Shown here: in pieces, positions 24,088-32,688 of the stretch
Layout: each line of letters opens with the position of its first letter
Numbering within the stretch: position 1 is the stretch's first letter
DNA from: Bacillota bacterium
GTDB lineage: Bacteria > Bacillota > Limnochordia > Darwinibacteriales > DTU012
Direction: 5' to 3'
NCBI GenBank assembly: GCA_012521805.1
Contig: JAAYLQ010000055.1
Span: 1-53,335 of the forward strand
DNA: 53,335 nt
The notes under the pieces: model-generated
Told to the model about the DNA's origin: nothing
The model's database searches: none
The model's input: only the letters and a program-made list of their open reading frames with translations
Made by a program: the position numbers and the translations under genes

Positions 24088-25449
24088 GTGGTTGCAGTGT
24101 TTGGAAAGATTCTAATTGCAAATCGTGGGGAAATAGCAGTAAGAGTGATCCGTGCATGCCGCGAGTTAGGTATAAAAACGGTAGCAATTTATTCTGAAGC
24201 TGACCGAAATTCACTCCATGTGAAGCTGGCTGATGAAGCTGTGTGCGTTGGTCCTGCACCATCCCAATCAAGCTACCTACATGTTCCTAATATCATTGCT
24301 GCAGCGGTGATGAGCAAAGCAGATGCGATTCATCCTGGATATGGCTATCTCAGCGAGCGTGCTGACTTTGCTGAGATCTGTGAGGATTATGGAATCACTT
24401 TCATCGGACCTAAGGCTGCTCAGATCGAGCTCATGGGTGATAAATCACGAGCTAAAGCGGTGATGGAAGCGGCAGGCGTTCCTGTAGTTCCCGGCAGTGA
24501 TGGACCAATAGCTGATGAAACGGAACTTCAGGCTGTGGCTGAAAAAATTGGTTATCCGGTAATCATTAAGGCATCAGCTGGCGGAGGCGGCAGAGGCATG
24601 CGGGTAGCATATAATGAAGAAGAGCTGCTGAAAGGGTACCGCTTGGCCCGCAGTGAGGCAGGGGCTGCTTTCGGTAATGATCAAGTTTACGTTGAGCGCT
24701 TTATTAATAATCCTCGGCATGTAGAAATTCAACTCCTTGGTGACCAGTATGGAAATATAGTACACTTTGGCGAGCGGGAATGCTCGATTCAGCGGCGGCA
24801 TCAAAAACTGATAGAAGAATCTCCCTCCCCAGCAGTTAGTGACCGTTTGCGGGAGCAGATGGGAGAGGCCGCGGTAAAAGGCGCTAAAGCAGTAAATTAT
24901 CTCAATGCAGGTACGATTGAATTTCTCTTGGATGAGGAAGGTAACTTCTACTTTATGGAGATGAATACAAGAATCCAGGTGGAACATCCTGTTACCGAAA
25001 TGGTGTATGGTATAGATTTAGTAAAGGCCCAGATTCAAATTGCAGCAGGTGCTGAATTAGATTATAATCAGCAGGATATCGTTCCTTCTGCCCATGCAAT
25101 TGAGTGCCGAATCAATGCTGAAAATCCCGATAACGGTTTTTTACCATCACCAGGCTTGATTTCACAACTCCATATTCCTGGAGGACATGGTATCCGCTGG
25201 GACAGCTATGTTTACCAAGGCTGTGAGATTTCGCCATATTATGACTCGATGTTTGGTAAACTAATTATATGGGGTACTGATCGAGAAGAAGCGATCAACC
25301 GCATGCAGAGCGCATTAGCTGAGATTGAAATAGAAGGGATCACCCATAATGTCAGGTTCCATCAACGCATACTGCAGGATTCACGTTTTCGTGCTGGTAA
25401 ATATGGGGTAGATTTTGTTGATCGTTTTTTGGCGGAAACTAAGAGATGA
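24088..25449 (+). CDS. accC: Biotin carboxylase subunit of acetyl-CoA carboxylase
   Basis: A 453-residue ATP-grasp enzyme carboxylating biotin on AccB. GTG 24088 (or GTG 24097) begins the family start FGKILIANRGEIAVRVIRA. The Gly-rich loop KASAGGGGRGMRVA and the active-site stretch EMNTRIQVEHPVTEM are intact. It is standard in length. Co-transcribed with accB; accAD are not in the window. Confidence 0.96.
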   Translation: MVAVFGKILIANRGEIAVRVIRACRELGIKTVAIYSEADRNSLHVKLADEAVCVGPAPSQSSYLHVPNIIAAAVMSKADAIHPGYGYLSERADFAEICEDYGITFIGPKAAQIELMGDKSRAKAVMEAAGVPVVPGSDGPIADETELQAVAEKIGYPVIIKASAGGGGRGMRVAYNEEELLKGYRLARSEAGAAFGNDQVYVERFINNPRHVEIQLLGDQYGNIVHFGERECSIQRRHQKLIEESPSPAVSDRLREQMGEAAVKGAKAVNYLNAGTIEFLLDEEGNFYFMEMNTRIQVEHPVTEMVYGIDLVKAQIQIAAGAELDYNQQDIVPSAHAIECRINAENPDNGFLPSPGLISQLHIPGGHGIRWDSYVYQGCEISPYYDSMFGKLIIWGTDREEAINRMQSALAEIEIEGITHNVRFHQRILQDSRFRAGKYGVDFVDRFLAETKR

Positions 25450-25454
25450 GTTAA

Positions 25455-25483
25455 TTGTCAAATATTAGGTGGTTTGTTATAAT
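25455..25483 (+). promoter_or_regulatory. Sigma-A promoter for the Asp23-nusB operon
   Basis: ttgtca (25455-25460), exactly 17 bp, tataat (25478-25483). It is the best vegetative promoter match in the window and lies 25 bp before the Asp23-family start. Confidence 0.8.
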
Positions 25484-25508
25484 ATCAACGTGAGGAGGTG
25501 CCAAAATT

Positions 25509-25910
25509 ATGGCAGATGAGCAGCGCACTAGTTTAGGTGAACTTAAGATTGCTAACGAAGTAGTGGGTATTATCGCAGGTTTAGCTGCGACTGAGATCGA
25601 AGGTGTAGCTGGAATGAGCGGTGGACTCGCCGGCGGTATTGCTGAAATGTTAGGTAGAAAAAATCTATCAAAAGGAGTTAAGGTTGAAGTCGGTGAGCAT
25701 GAAGCTGCGGTAGATCTGTTTATTATCGTTAATTATGGAACACCTATTCCAGAAGTGGCGAGAAATATACAGAATAATGTTAAGCAGGCTATCGAAGGGA
25801 TGACTGGTCTTAACGTTGTGGAAGTAAACGTTCATGTATTAGGAGTGCATTTTCCACAGCCAGCACCAGAAGAACCGCCCCAAGAGACGCCGCAGCCACG
25901 GGTGAAGTAA
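25509..25910 (+). CDS. yqhY: Asp23/Gls24 family envelope stress protein (YqhY type)
   Basis: A 133-residue protein with the Asp23 core: IANEVVGIIAGLAATEIEGVAGMSGG, GVKVEVGEHEAAVDLFIIVNYG and NVKQAIEGMTGLNVVEVNVHV. YqhY homologues are conserved next to accBC in Bacillota, where they are linked to control of acetyl-CoA carboxylase activity. The C-terminal ~15 residues are a Pro/Glu-rich tail. It begins a new transcript from a strong promoter. Confidence 0.93.
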   Translation: MADEQRTSLGELKIANEVVGIIAGLAATEIEGVAGMSGGLAGGIAEMLGRKNLSKGVKVEVGEHEAAVDLFIIVNYGTPIPEVARNIQNNVKQAIEGMTGLNVVEVNVHVLGVHFPQPAPEEPPQETPQPRVK

Positions 25911-26435
25911 ATGACTACACTTGATCGGTTGATTTTACTAGTTGTTGCCATTGTATTGCTGGTGATCAGTGCGTTTGTTGCCATGACTCTCTTTGGCAGC
26001 AGCGCACTGATAGATTGGCTGCTGATTGTTCAGTCGGGAAAATTTGATGGGATTTTGTTAATTGTAATTCTGCTTTTACTTGTTGGGTATTTAGCGTTAA
26101 TGCTGGCAAACGAACGTAAAGTTGATGAAAGGGCAGTTGTTCAACAGACGCCCTTAGGAGACGTACGGATCACTGTTCCGACCATTTCTGAGCTGGTTAA
26201 TAAAGCTGTACAGGGTATCGAGGGGATCAAAGAGCTTTCAATTACAGTGACAGAGATTGAGCCTTTAAGTCTCAGACTGGAGCTGCAGCTCTTGCCAGAT
26301 CGACCGATACCTCAATTAACCGAAATGGTCCAAGCCAGCGTAAGCGACTATTTACAGCAGACCATCGGAGTTGGAGCATCAGTTATCAATGTTGTTGTGA
26401 AAGGAGTTGCTTCTCAACAGCAGATACGAATGTAG
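25911..26435 (+). CDS. amaP: AmaP-type membrane-anchored Asp23 paralogue
   Basis: A 174-residue protein starting on the base after the yqhY stop. Two N-terminal membrane helices (LILLVVAIVLLVISAFVAM and LLIVILLLLVGYLALML) form a hairpin. The C-terminal half is a divergent Asp23-like domain (VRITVPTISELVNKAVQGIEG). In Staphylococcus AmaP anchors Asp23 to the membrane, and a similar role with the adjacent YqhY-type protein is likely. Confidence 0.85.
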   Translation: MTTLDRLILLVVAIVLLVISAFVAMTLFGSSALIDWLLIVQSGKFDGILLIVILLLLVGYLALMLANERKVDERAVVQQTPLGDVRITVPTISELVNKAVQGIEGIKELSITVTEIEPLSLRLELQLLPDRPIPQLTEMVQASVSDYLQQTIGVGASVINVVVKGVASQQQIRM

Positions 26436-26465
26436 TAAATGATTTCTAATTTGGAGGTGAGTGGC

Positions 26466-26882
26466 TTGAGCAGACGTTTAGCGCGGCGAACAGCATTGCA
26501 GTTACTCTATCAGATCGATCTTACAAAATGTTCAACAGCAGATGCATTGGCGAATACAGCAGTGGAAACACCATTATCGTCTGTGGACCAAGAGTTCGCT
26601 CACCTGCTGGTTAAAGGTGTTAGGGAACGTCTTCAGGAACTCGATGAGCTGATTGCTCGTTTTGCGAAAGATTGGACACTTGAACGGATGTCTGTCGTCG
26701 ATCGCAATATTCTGCGACTAGCTATTTTTGAACTAAGGTACATGCCGGATGTTCCAACCAAAGTAAGTATTAATGAAGCGGTAGAACTGGCTAAAGCTTT
26801 TAGTGATGAGCAAGCTGCCAAGTTCATCAACGGAATATTAGGTACAGTAGTAGATTATCTAGCGGGAGTACATAATGAGTAG
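26466..26882 (+). CDS. nusB: Transcription antitermination factor NusB
   Basis: TTG 26466 has ttggaggtga five bases upstream and yields MSRRLARRTALQLLYQID, the family N-terminus. An ATG at 26439 would add nine residues but precedes the ribosome binding site. The 138-residue all-helical protein contains DRNILRLAIFELRYM and INEAVELAKAFSDEQAAKFINGIL, typical of NusB. It acts with NusE and NusG on rRNA transcription. It overlaps the next gene by eight bases. Confidence 0.95.
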   Translation: MSRRLARRTALQLLYQIDLTKCSTADALANTAVETPLSSVDQEFAHLLVKGVRERLQELDELIARFAKDWTLERMSVVDRNILRLAIFELRYMPDVPTKVSINEAVELAKAFSDEQAAKFINGILGTVVDYLAGVHNE

Positions 26883-27849
26883 AGCATATTTCTTAGGAAT
26901 AGATACCAGCAATTACACAACATCTATTGCCCTAGTGGATGAGCAAGCTCAGCTGGTTGCAGACATTAGACAGTTACTACCGGTCAAATCTGGACAAAGG
27001 GGTCTTCGTCAATCGGAGGCTCTTTTTTGGCACGTAAAGCACCTGCCGCTCTTAATTGAGCAGGCAGCGGCTGTTGTTCCTAATCTATCGGAAAAGCTGC
27101 GGGCAGCTGCGGTTACTACCAAGCCGCGTCCAGCTTCAGATTCATATATGCCTGTTTTTTTAGCAGGCACTGGCATTGTCGATACTTTAGCATCAGTTTT
27201 GCAGATACCAAAGTTTACCCTATCGCATCAAGAAAGTCATATTTGGGCTGGTCTCTTCAGTGCTAAAGGACCAGCTGCAGATCACTTTTTAGCCCTGCAT
27301 CTGTCTGGAGGTACATCTGAGATTTTAGTGGTGACGGTAAAACCAGATTATCGCTTGGAGATCCAACTTTTAGGAGGAACAGCAGATCTGCATGCGGGAC
27401 AGTTAGTTGACCGAGTTGGTGTAGCCATGGGACTGCAGTTTCCCGCAGGCCGCGATTTGGAACAGCTAGCCCTAGCCAGTACCAAAGACTTGATTATTCC
27501 TTCATACCATCACGAGGGACAAATTAGTTTTTCTGGAGCGGAAGCGGCAGCCTTACGGATGCTGAATAAGGAGAAAAAGGAAGATGTAGCGAGGGCGGTC
27601 CTGCTTAATATTGCCCGGGCAACCACCAAACTGATTCAGTGGGCAGGCACGAGGACTCGAATAACCCAAGTACTATTGGTTGGCGGTGTATGTTCTAACT
27701 TAATTCTGCGGGCAGAATTATTGGAGCGGCTAACTGATTTTGAGCTGTTCTTTGCAGAACCAAAATTCAGCGTTGATAATGCTGTGGGCGCCGCAGTATT
27801 TTCAGCCCTTTCTTTTGCTGGAGATTCGTTTAGTCGTCATGTTTTTTGA
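26875..27849 (+). CDS. Kae1/TsaD-like paralogue of unknown role
   Basis: A 324-residue ASKHA-fold protein, a short paralogue of the tRNA-threonylcarbamoyl enzyme TsaD. It has the N-terminal FLGIDTSNYTTSIAL, the metal-binding HQESH (His118, His122), LHLSGGTSEILVV and FSVDNAVGAAVF (distal Asp). The motifs are intact, so it may bind metal and nucleotide. Such paralogues between nusB and xseA are frequent in Clostridia, in place of folD in Bacillus. Because a true TsaD usually exists elsewhere, I do not call this one tsaD. It starts inside the nusB end. Confidence 0.85.
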   Translation: MSRAYFLGIDTSNYTTSIALVDEQAQLVADIRQLLPVKSGQRGLRQSEALFWHVKHLPLLIEQAAAVVPNLSEKLRAAAVTTKPRPASDSYMPVFLAGTGIVDTLASVLQIPKFTLSHQESHIWAGLFSAKGPAADHFLALHLSGGTSEILVVTVKPDYRLEIQLLGGTADLHAGQLVDRVGVAMGLQFPAGRDLEQLALASTKDLIIPSYHHEGQISFSGAEAAALRMLNKEKKEDVARAVLLNIARATTKLIQWAGTRTRITQVLLVGGVCSNLILRAELLERLTDFELFFAEPKFSVDNAVGAAVFSALSFAGDSFSRHVF

Positions 27850-27886
27850 CCAGGCTGCATATTATTCAGCAGAGGGAGGGATAGCT

Positions 27887-28045
27887 GTGTGGCTTAAAAT
27901 TATCATTGGAGCTGCAGCAGGCTTGATTGTTGGGCATTGGGTACCTCCAGGGTATGCAGTTTGGGCATTGATTGGTGTAGTGCTGGGTGCTTTAGCAGAC
28001 ATAGTTTTAAATCGCTATTTGAAAAAGGAGAAAGAACAAGAATAA
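27887..28045 (+). CDS. Small two-helix membrane protein, 52 residues
   Basis: GTG 27887 follows the strong box gagggaggga. Longer in-frame starts run back into the previous gene and have no ribosome binding site. The product has two hydrophobic helices (IIIGAAAGLIVGHWVP and AVWALIGVVLGALADIVL) and a charged tail (KKEKEQE). It is preserved between the TsaD paralogue and xseA and is followed by its own terminator. I do not recognise a family beyond short XapX-like glycine-rich membrane proteins. Confidence 0.7.
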   Translation: MWLKIIIGAAAGLIVGHWVPPGYAVWALIGVVLGALADIVLNRYLKKEKEQE

Positions 28046-28048
28046 TCT

Positions 28049-28073
28049 ACCGGGGCTGTCCCCCGGTTTTTTC
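28049..28073 (+). terminator. Intrinsic terminator before xseA
   Basis: Stem accgggg (28049-28055) / ccccggt (28061-28067), loop ctgtc, then six T. It ends the Asp23-nusB transcript three bases after the small ORF stop. Confidence 0.9.
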
Positions 28074-28139
28074 TTTGGCGATGAAAATCCAAGCAGGTTT
28101 TCAAAACAGCCGGAGAGAACATAACTGAGGGGGGATACA

Positions 28140-29351
28140 ATGAATCAGCCGCAAGTAATCAGTGTGAGTGAACTGACCAAAATGATAAAACGACAGTTGG
28201 AACAGCCTATGTTCAGCTTCATTGCTGTGGAAGGCGAAATATCCAACTTTATACATCACTCGTCTGGGCACATGTATTTTACGTTAAAGGATGAATTCAG
28301 CCGGATCAAGGCTGTGATGTTTCGCAGTCGCAATGCTGGGCTGAAGTTTAAACCGAAAGACGGAGATACTGTTGTTCTAATGGGCTCTATTGGAGTTTAT
28401 GAGCCTAATGGGGAATATCAAATTTATGTAGAGCGGATGCTGCCTCAAGGTATCGGGGCATTACATATTAAATTTGAAGCGTTGAAGCAGAAGCTGGCAG
28501 AGGAGGGTCTGTTTGCTCACGAACGAAAAAAACCACTGCCGTTTTTGCCGCGTCGAATCGGGATTATCACTTCTCCTACAGGAGCAGCTGTACGGGACTG
28601 CATCAGCGTAATTCGCAGACGCTATCCCCTGATGGATATTCTGATTATTCCAGCTATCGTACAGGGTGATGAGGGACCACGAAGCATCACTGCAGCTTTA
28701 AAATCAGCGGCTGCCCAAGATCTAGATGTCATCATTCTTGCTCGTGGCGGTGGTTCCATCGAAGAGCTGTGGAGCTTTAATGACGAAGCAGTGGCGAGGG
28801 CGATTGCTACCAGTCCGATTCCTGTGATCAGTGGGGTTGGGCATGAAACCGACTTTACCATTGCTGATTTTGCTGCAGATTTGCGGGCGCCAACACCGTC
28901 AGCAGCTGCAGAATTGGCTGTACCCGATTATCAGCAGTTGACGGAAGCTGTAGAACAGTTATCTAAACGGCTTAAATTGGCGGTGCAGAATTCGCTTAAC
29001 GAAAGGCGGCAGGCTGTTGAATATTTAACACAGCGGCGGGTATTTCTGCAGCCTCAAGAGAAAATTAACCAGGAACAGCAGCGGGTTGACGAGCTAACTG
29101 CAAAAATTAGCATGCTCACGGCCCACCGCTTGAGTATGGCAGGGCAAACTTTCGAAAATCTTGCTGGCAAATTGGACAGCCTTAGTCCTCTTGCAGTACT
29201 GTCTCGAGGATACGCTGTTTGTCAAAAACTTGATCATACTTTAGTCACTCATGTCCGTCAAGTGGCTTCCGGTGAGCAGGTGAAGGTTCTGCTGAAATCG
29301 GGGTGTTTATTATGTCGGGTAGAGAAAGGAGAAGCTAATGACAGTGTGTGA
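28140..29351 (+). CDS. xseA: Exodeoxyribonuclease VII large subunit
   Basis: A 403-residue subunit degrading single-stranded DNA from either end. The N-terminal OB-fold (~10-100; FSFIAVEGEISNFIHHSSGH, MYFTLKD) binds ssDNA. The catalytic domain includes RIGIITSPTGAAVRD, ILARGGGSIEELWSFNDE and ISGVGHETDFTIADFAADLR. A coiled-coil follows (~260-340). ATG start with aggggg upstream. It overlaps xseB by 14 bases. Confidence 0.95.
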   Translation: MNQPQVISVSELTKMIKRQLEQPMFSFIAVEGEISNFIHHSSGHMYFTLKDEFSRIKAVMFRSRNAGLKFKPKDGDTVVLMGSIGVYEPNGEYQIYVERMLPQGIGALHIKFEALKQKLAEEGLFAHERKKPLPFLPRRIGIITSPTGAAVRDCISVIRRRYPLMDILIIPAIVQGDEGPRSITAALKSAAAQDLDVIILARGGGSIEELWSFNDEAVARAIATSPIPVISGVGHETDFTIADFAADLRAPTPSAAAELAVPDYQQLTEAVEQLSKRLKLAVQNSLNERRQAVEYLTQRRVFLQPQEKINQEQQRVDELTAKISMLTAHRLSMAGQTFENLAGKLDSLSPLAVLSRGYAVCQKLDHTLVTHVRQVASGEQVKVLLKSGCLLCRVEKGEANDSV

Positions 29352-29583
29352 AGCTAAAGATATCAGCTTTGAAACTGCAATCAAAGCTTTAGAAGAAATT
29401 GTACATCAGTTAGAGGCAGGTACTACCAGTCTTGACGATTCACTTAAGCTGTTTGAGGAGGGAGTTAAGCTGGCCCGTATCTGCCGCATGAAATTAGACC
29501 AATATGAAGCTAAGATTGAAATTTTGTTGGAGAAAAATGGTGAGTCTATAACTGAATCATTCGAACAAAAGGAGAATGAGTAG
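29338..29583 (+). CDS. xseB: Exodeoxyribonuclease VII small subunit
   Basis: An 81-residue helical hairpin protein (SFETAIKALEEIVHQLEAG, SLDDSLKLFEEGVKLARICR) that decorates the XseA coiled-coil and keeps the complex active. Start ATG within the xseA end after aaaggag, so the subunits are translationally coupled. ispA follows after three bases. Confidence 0.95.
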   Translation: MTVCEAKDISFETAIKALEEIVHQLEAGTTSLDDSLKLFEEGVKLARICRMKLDQYEAKIEILLEKNGESITESFEQKENE

Positions 29584-29586
29584 CCC

Positions 29587-30468
29587 ATGGGAATGAGAGA
29601 ATATTTGAAGACCAATGCTCAAATTGTTGAGGATAGACTAAATCTGCTGTTACCTGAATCAGTGGTGAAACCTGATGTTATTCACAGAGCAATGCGTTAT
29701 TCCTGTTTAGGTGGGGGCAAACGTCTGCGGGCGATCTTGGCCATGGAAGCATGTGCAGCAGTTGGTGGTAAACGGGAATCGGCTTTAGATTTTGCCTGTG
29801 CGATTGAAATGATCCACGCTTATACATTGATTCATGATGATTTGCCAGCGATGGATGATGATGATTATCGCCGCGGTAAATTAGCCAATCACAAAGTGTT
29901 TGGTGAAGGGATTGCTATCCTAGCAGGAGATGCTCTATTAACATTCGCCTTTGAAGTGTTGTCCGGCCTGGAAAATATAGAAAGCAGCCGCGTTCTGCGA
30001 TTAATTCAAGAAGTAAGCGTTGCTTGTGGATCTCAGGGATTGATCGGTGGACAAGTGGTCGATTTAGAGTCAGAAGGCCAGGAGATTGACCAGCTGACAC
30101 TTGAGTACATCCACCGTCATAAGACTGGAAAGTTGTTTTCAGCTGCGCTCCGGGGTGGAGCAATAATTGGCGGAGCTGATGAGGCACAGCTATCGGATCT
30201 CGCCTTGTATGGGGAGAACTTGGGTTTAGCATTTCAAATCACCGATGATATTTTAGATGTATCTGGTGATATTGCCAAATTAGGCAAGGCAACTGGTGCA
30301 GATTTACGGAAAGGCAAATCAACATCTGTTTCTCTGCTGGGTTTAGAAGGAGCTAAGGAACAAGCAAAAAAATGTGTGGAACAATGCAAACGTTATGCGG
30401 AAAGACTTCCCAGCAGCGATCACCGTTTAGTTGAGCTTGCAGAATATGTTCTCAACCGGGACTTCTAG
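29587..30468 (+). CDS. ispA: Farnesyl/geranyl diphosphate synthase
   Basis: A 293-residue trans-prenyltransferase making C15 (possibly C10 to C20) isoprenyl diphosphate. The first Asp-rich motif is HDDLPAMDDDD (Asp84, Asp85, Asp90) with the two-residue insertion of bacterial type II enzymes; the second is ITDDILD. GGGKRLRAILAMEA binds diphosphate. It forms, with dxs downstream, an isoprenoid block interrupted by the structured non-coding region. Confidence 0.94.
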   Translation: MGMREYLKTNAQIVEDRLNLLLPESVVKPDVIHRAMRYSCLGGGKRLRAILAMEACAAVGGKRESALDFACAIEMIHAYTLIHDDLPAMDDDDYRRGKLANHKVFGEGIAILAGDALLTFAFEVLSGLENIESSRVLRLIQEVSVACGSQGLIGGQVVDLESEGQEIDQLTLEYIHRHKTGKLFSAALRGGAIIGGADEAQLSDLALYGENLGLAFQITDDILDVSGDIAKLGKATGADLRKGKSTSVSLLGLEGAKEQAKKCVEQCKRYAERLPSSDHRLVELAEYVLNRDF

Positions 30469-30473
30469 CCGCA

Positions 30474-30502
30474 TTGAAGATCCAGTTGTGATATGTTATA
30501 AT
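30474..30502 (+). promoter_or_regulatory. Sigma-A promoter driving the ispA-dxs intergenic RNA
   Basis: ttgaag (30474-30479), exactly 17 bp, tataat (30497-30502), with a TGn extended -10 (tgttataat). It is one of the two strongest vegetative promoters in the window and begins six bases after the ispA stop, so transcription would start near 30509, about 310 nt before dxs. Confidence 0.8.
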
Positions 30503-30508
30503 ATGGAT

Positions 30509-30730
30509 GTCCTTCAATGATGAAATACGCAGTATTTTCAGGTTTTGGTGGAAGGGTAAACTACTAAAGCAGTAGGCACACACCCTTCCATCACAATTCT
30601 CTGGGGAAACTCATTGACTGTTTCGGCAGCGGAGATTACTCGCTTTACAGTCATTAATCTTAATAATATCAAGAGCATATTAAACACATACTTTCTCCAC
30701 TGTCGGCCAGCTTTGCGCTGCTTTTTTTAT
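30509..30730 (+). ncRNA. Structured non-coding RNA or long leader at the OLE-RNA locus
   Basis: No ORF with a ribosome binding site is present in 30469-30817. Visible hairpins: tgaaatac/gtattttca (521-528/532-540 after 30000); tggaagggt/acccttcca (30549-30557/30582-30590) with inner ctac/gtag; tgactgt/acagtca (30615-30621/30647-30653) with inner agcggag/ctcgct around loop atta; taatat/atatta (30664-30669/30677-30682). Then a weak cagc/gctg stem and seven T (30721-30728) give a possible terminator. gcagcg (30626-30631) can alternatively pair with cgctgc (30716-30721). In extremophile Bacillota OLE RNA lies between ispA and dxs, but it is ~600 nt with oapA beside it. Here the gap is ~350 nt and oapA is absent, so identity is open. 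Confidence 0.5.
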
Positions 30731-30817
30731 TGTTTTATTAGGCTATTCAGTGATTAAAAATCGGAAAAACAGCTAAGGCTAAAACGGAAATAATAACCAG
30801 AAAGGAGCCTACCTTCT

Positions 30818-32674
30818 TTGTTGGGATCGATTCAATCTCCGCAAGATTTACATAAATTAGACCATAACGAATTGGCAGAACTTGCCAAGGAAATCCGGAT
30901 TAAAATTATTGAAACTGTGACCAATACAGGCGGCCATTTAGGAGCGAATTTGGGAGTAGTGGAGCTGACAATTGCCATTCATTCAGTCTTAAACAGCCCT
31001 CATGACAAAATTATTTGGGATGTAGGGCATCAATGCTATCCCCACAAACTGCTGACGAATAGATATAAAGAGTTTGATACGCTGCGGCAGTTAGGAGGGA
31101 TCGCTGGGTTCCCCTGTCCAGAGGAGAGCCCCCATGATGTTTTTCGTGTTGGTCACAGCTCGACATCAATCTCTGCTGCACTGGGGATTGCTGTAGCACG
31201 AGATCTGCAGCAGCAAGATTTTCATGTCGTCGCGGTGATTGGTGATGGAGCTTTAACTGGCGGAATGGCTTTTGAAGCTTTGAACCATGCGGGGCAGTTA
31301 GATACAGATCTAGTTGTCATTTTAAATGATAATGCCATGTCTATTGCGGAAAATGTGGGAGCTTTGAATAACTATTTAAACACGCTGCGTCTAGATCCTA
31401 CTTTATCCAAAGCTAGAAATGAATTAGAAAGTTTCATTAAAAGAATACCAGCCATCGGTGGATCAGTCAGCCGCTTAGGCTCCTCTTTTAAAGATGCGAT
31501 CAAAAGTTTGCTGCCTGGGCAGCTTTTTGAAGAACTGGGTTTCAGTTATTTTGGTCCCTTTGATGGTCACAATATTCGTCAGATGCAGCGGGCTCTGCGT
31601 GATGGTATTAAAAGAGGTGGACCAGTGTTAATTCATGTTCTCACCCAAAAAGGGAGAGGATTCACACCGGCGGAAAAAAATCCTGAGAAATATCATGGGT
31701 TGGTGCCCAGCTACAGTAACAGCAAAACCGGTACAGTCAGCTTTAGTAAGGTTTTTGGCGAGAGCTTGGTCAAACTGGCTGAAGCAGATAAGCGGATCGT
31801 TGCAATCACAGCGGCTATGCAGGATGGCACAGGACTGTCACCATTTGCTGCTCAGTTTCCTGACCGATTTTTTGACGTTGGCATTGCCGAACAGCACGCT
31901 TTAACGTATGCAGCTGGTTTGGCGGTTCAGGGACTGAGACCAGTTGTGGCAATCTACTCTACATTTTTACAGCGGGGTTATGACCAGATCCTTCATGATA
32001 TCTGTCTGCAGGATCTGCCGGTGGTGATCGCGGTTGATCGCAGCGGAGTTGTCGGAGAAGATGGACCAACTCATCATGGCGTATTTGATCTGAGCTATTT
32101 AAGCCACATGCCCAATTTGATTATTTTAGCTCCCAAAAATGGGTCTGAGCTTAAGGCGATGCTGCAGTGGGCATTGGTTCAGAATCATCCAGTGGCTATT
32201 CGGTATCCGAGAGCGCAGACAACTGTCACCGATCAACTAGAATTTAGTTCAGATGAGCTGATAAATGGTGAAGTGGTTGTCGATGGCAGCGATTGTACAC
32301 TTTTGGCGGTAGGTGGTATGGTGGATTGTGCTGTGAAAGCGGCAGAGCTGCTTTCGCCGAGTATTAACTGCCGAGTAATCAACGTACGCACTGTCAAGCC
32401 ATTTAATGAGCGCGATTTAGACAGATTTACCCGGGATACCAATCTAATCTTTACCATCGAAGATAACGCTGTTATTGGCGGTTTTGGCAGTCATGTAGCA
32501 CGGTTAGCTGCCGCGTCAGGCCAAAAGCGGGTAATCACTTTTGGATATCCGGATCAATTTGTGCCCCAAGGCCGTATCGACCAGCTGCACAGTATGTTTG
32601 GATTGACACCAGAACAAATTGCGGCTGCGGTAAACAAACAAGTGCAAGCACAGCTTGAATATCGTAAGAACTAA
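30818..32674 (+). CDS. dxs: 1-deoxy-D-xylulose-5-phosphate synthase
   Basis: A 618-residue thiamine-diphosphate enzyme, first step of the MEP isoprenoid pathway. TTG 30818 (or the next TTG) follows aaaggag by 10 nt. Motifs: HPHK-like VGHQCYPHKLLTNR, TPP-binding GDGALTGGMAFEALNHAG with NDNAMSIA, and the transketolase second half (DVGIAEQHALTYAAGLA, DRSGVVGEDGPTHHGVFDL). Length is normal. Its leader carries the structured RNA described above. Confidence 0.96.
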   Translation: MLGSIQSPQDLHKLDHNELAELAKEIRIKIIETVTNTGGHLGANLGVVELTIAIHSVLNSPHDKIIWDVGHQCYPHKLLTNRYKEFDTLRQLGGIAGFPCPEESPHDVFRVGHSSTSISAALGIAVARDLQQQDFHVVAVIGDGALTGGMAFEALNHAGQLDTDLVVILNDNAMSIAENVGALNNYLNTLRLDPTLSKARNELESFIKRIPAIGGSVSRLGSSFKDAIKSLLPGQLFEELGFSYFGPFDGHNIRQMQRALRDGIKRGGPVLIHVLTQKGRGFTPAEKNPEKYHGLVPSYSNSKTGTVSFSKVFGESLVKLAEADKRIVAITAAMQDGTGLSPFAAQFPDRFFDVGIAEQHALTYAAGLAVQGLRPVVAIYSTFLQRGYDQILHDICLQDLPVVIAVDRSGVVGEDGPTHHGVFDLSYLSHMPNLIILAPKNGSELKAMLQWALVQNHPVAIRYPRAQTTVTDQLEFSSDELINGEVVVDGSDCTLLAVGGMVDCAVKAAELLSPSINCRVINVRTVKPFNERDLDRFTRDTNLIFTIEDNAVIGGFGSHVARLAAASGQKRVITFGYPDQFVPQGRIDQLHSMFGLTPEQIAAAVNKQVQAQLEYRKN

Positions 32675-32688
32675 AGGAAGATAGAGTT

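Noticed and set aside
24574..24987. 137-residue minus-strand ORF in accC
   Set aside because: Overlaps the ATP-grasp core of accC, which is intact; no independent support.
30509..30730. 6S RNA identity for the ispA-dxs RNA
   Set aside because: 6S needs long pairing of the 5' and 3' ends around a central bubble. Here the ends do not pair; instead the hairpins are consecutive.
30509..30817. TPP riboswitch or T-box upstream of dxs
   Set aside because: The TPP core (CUGAGA, and the ACCUGAUCUGG-like segment) and the T-box UGGN sequence were not seen.
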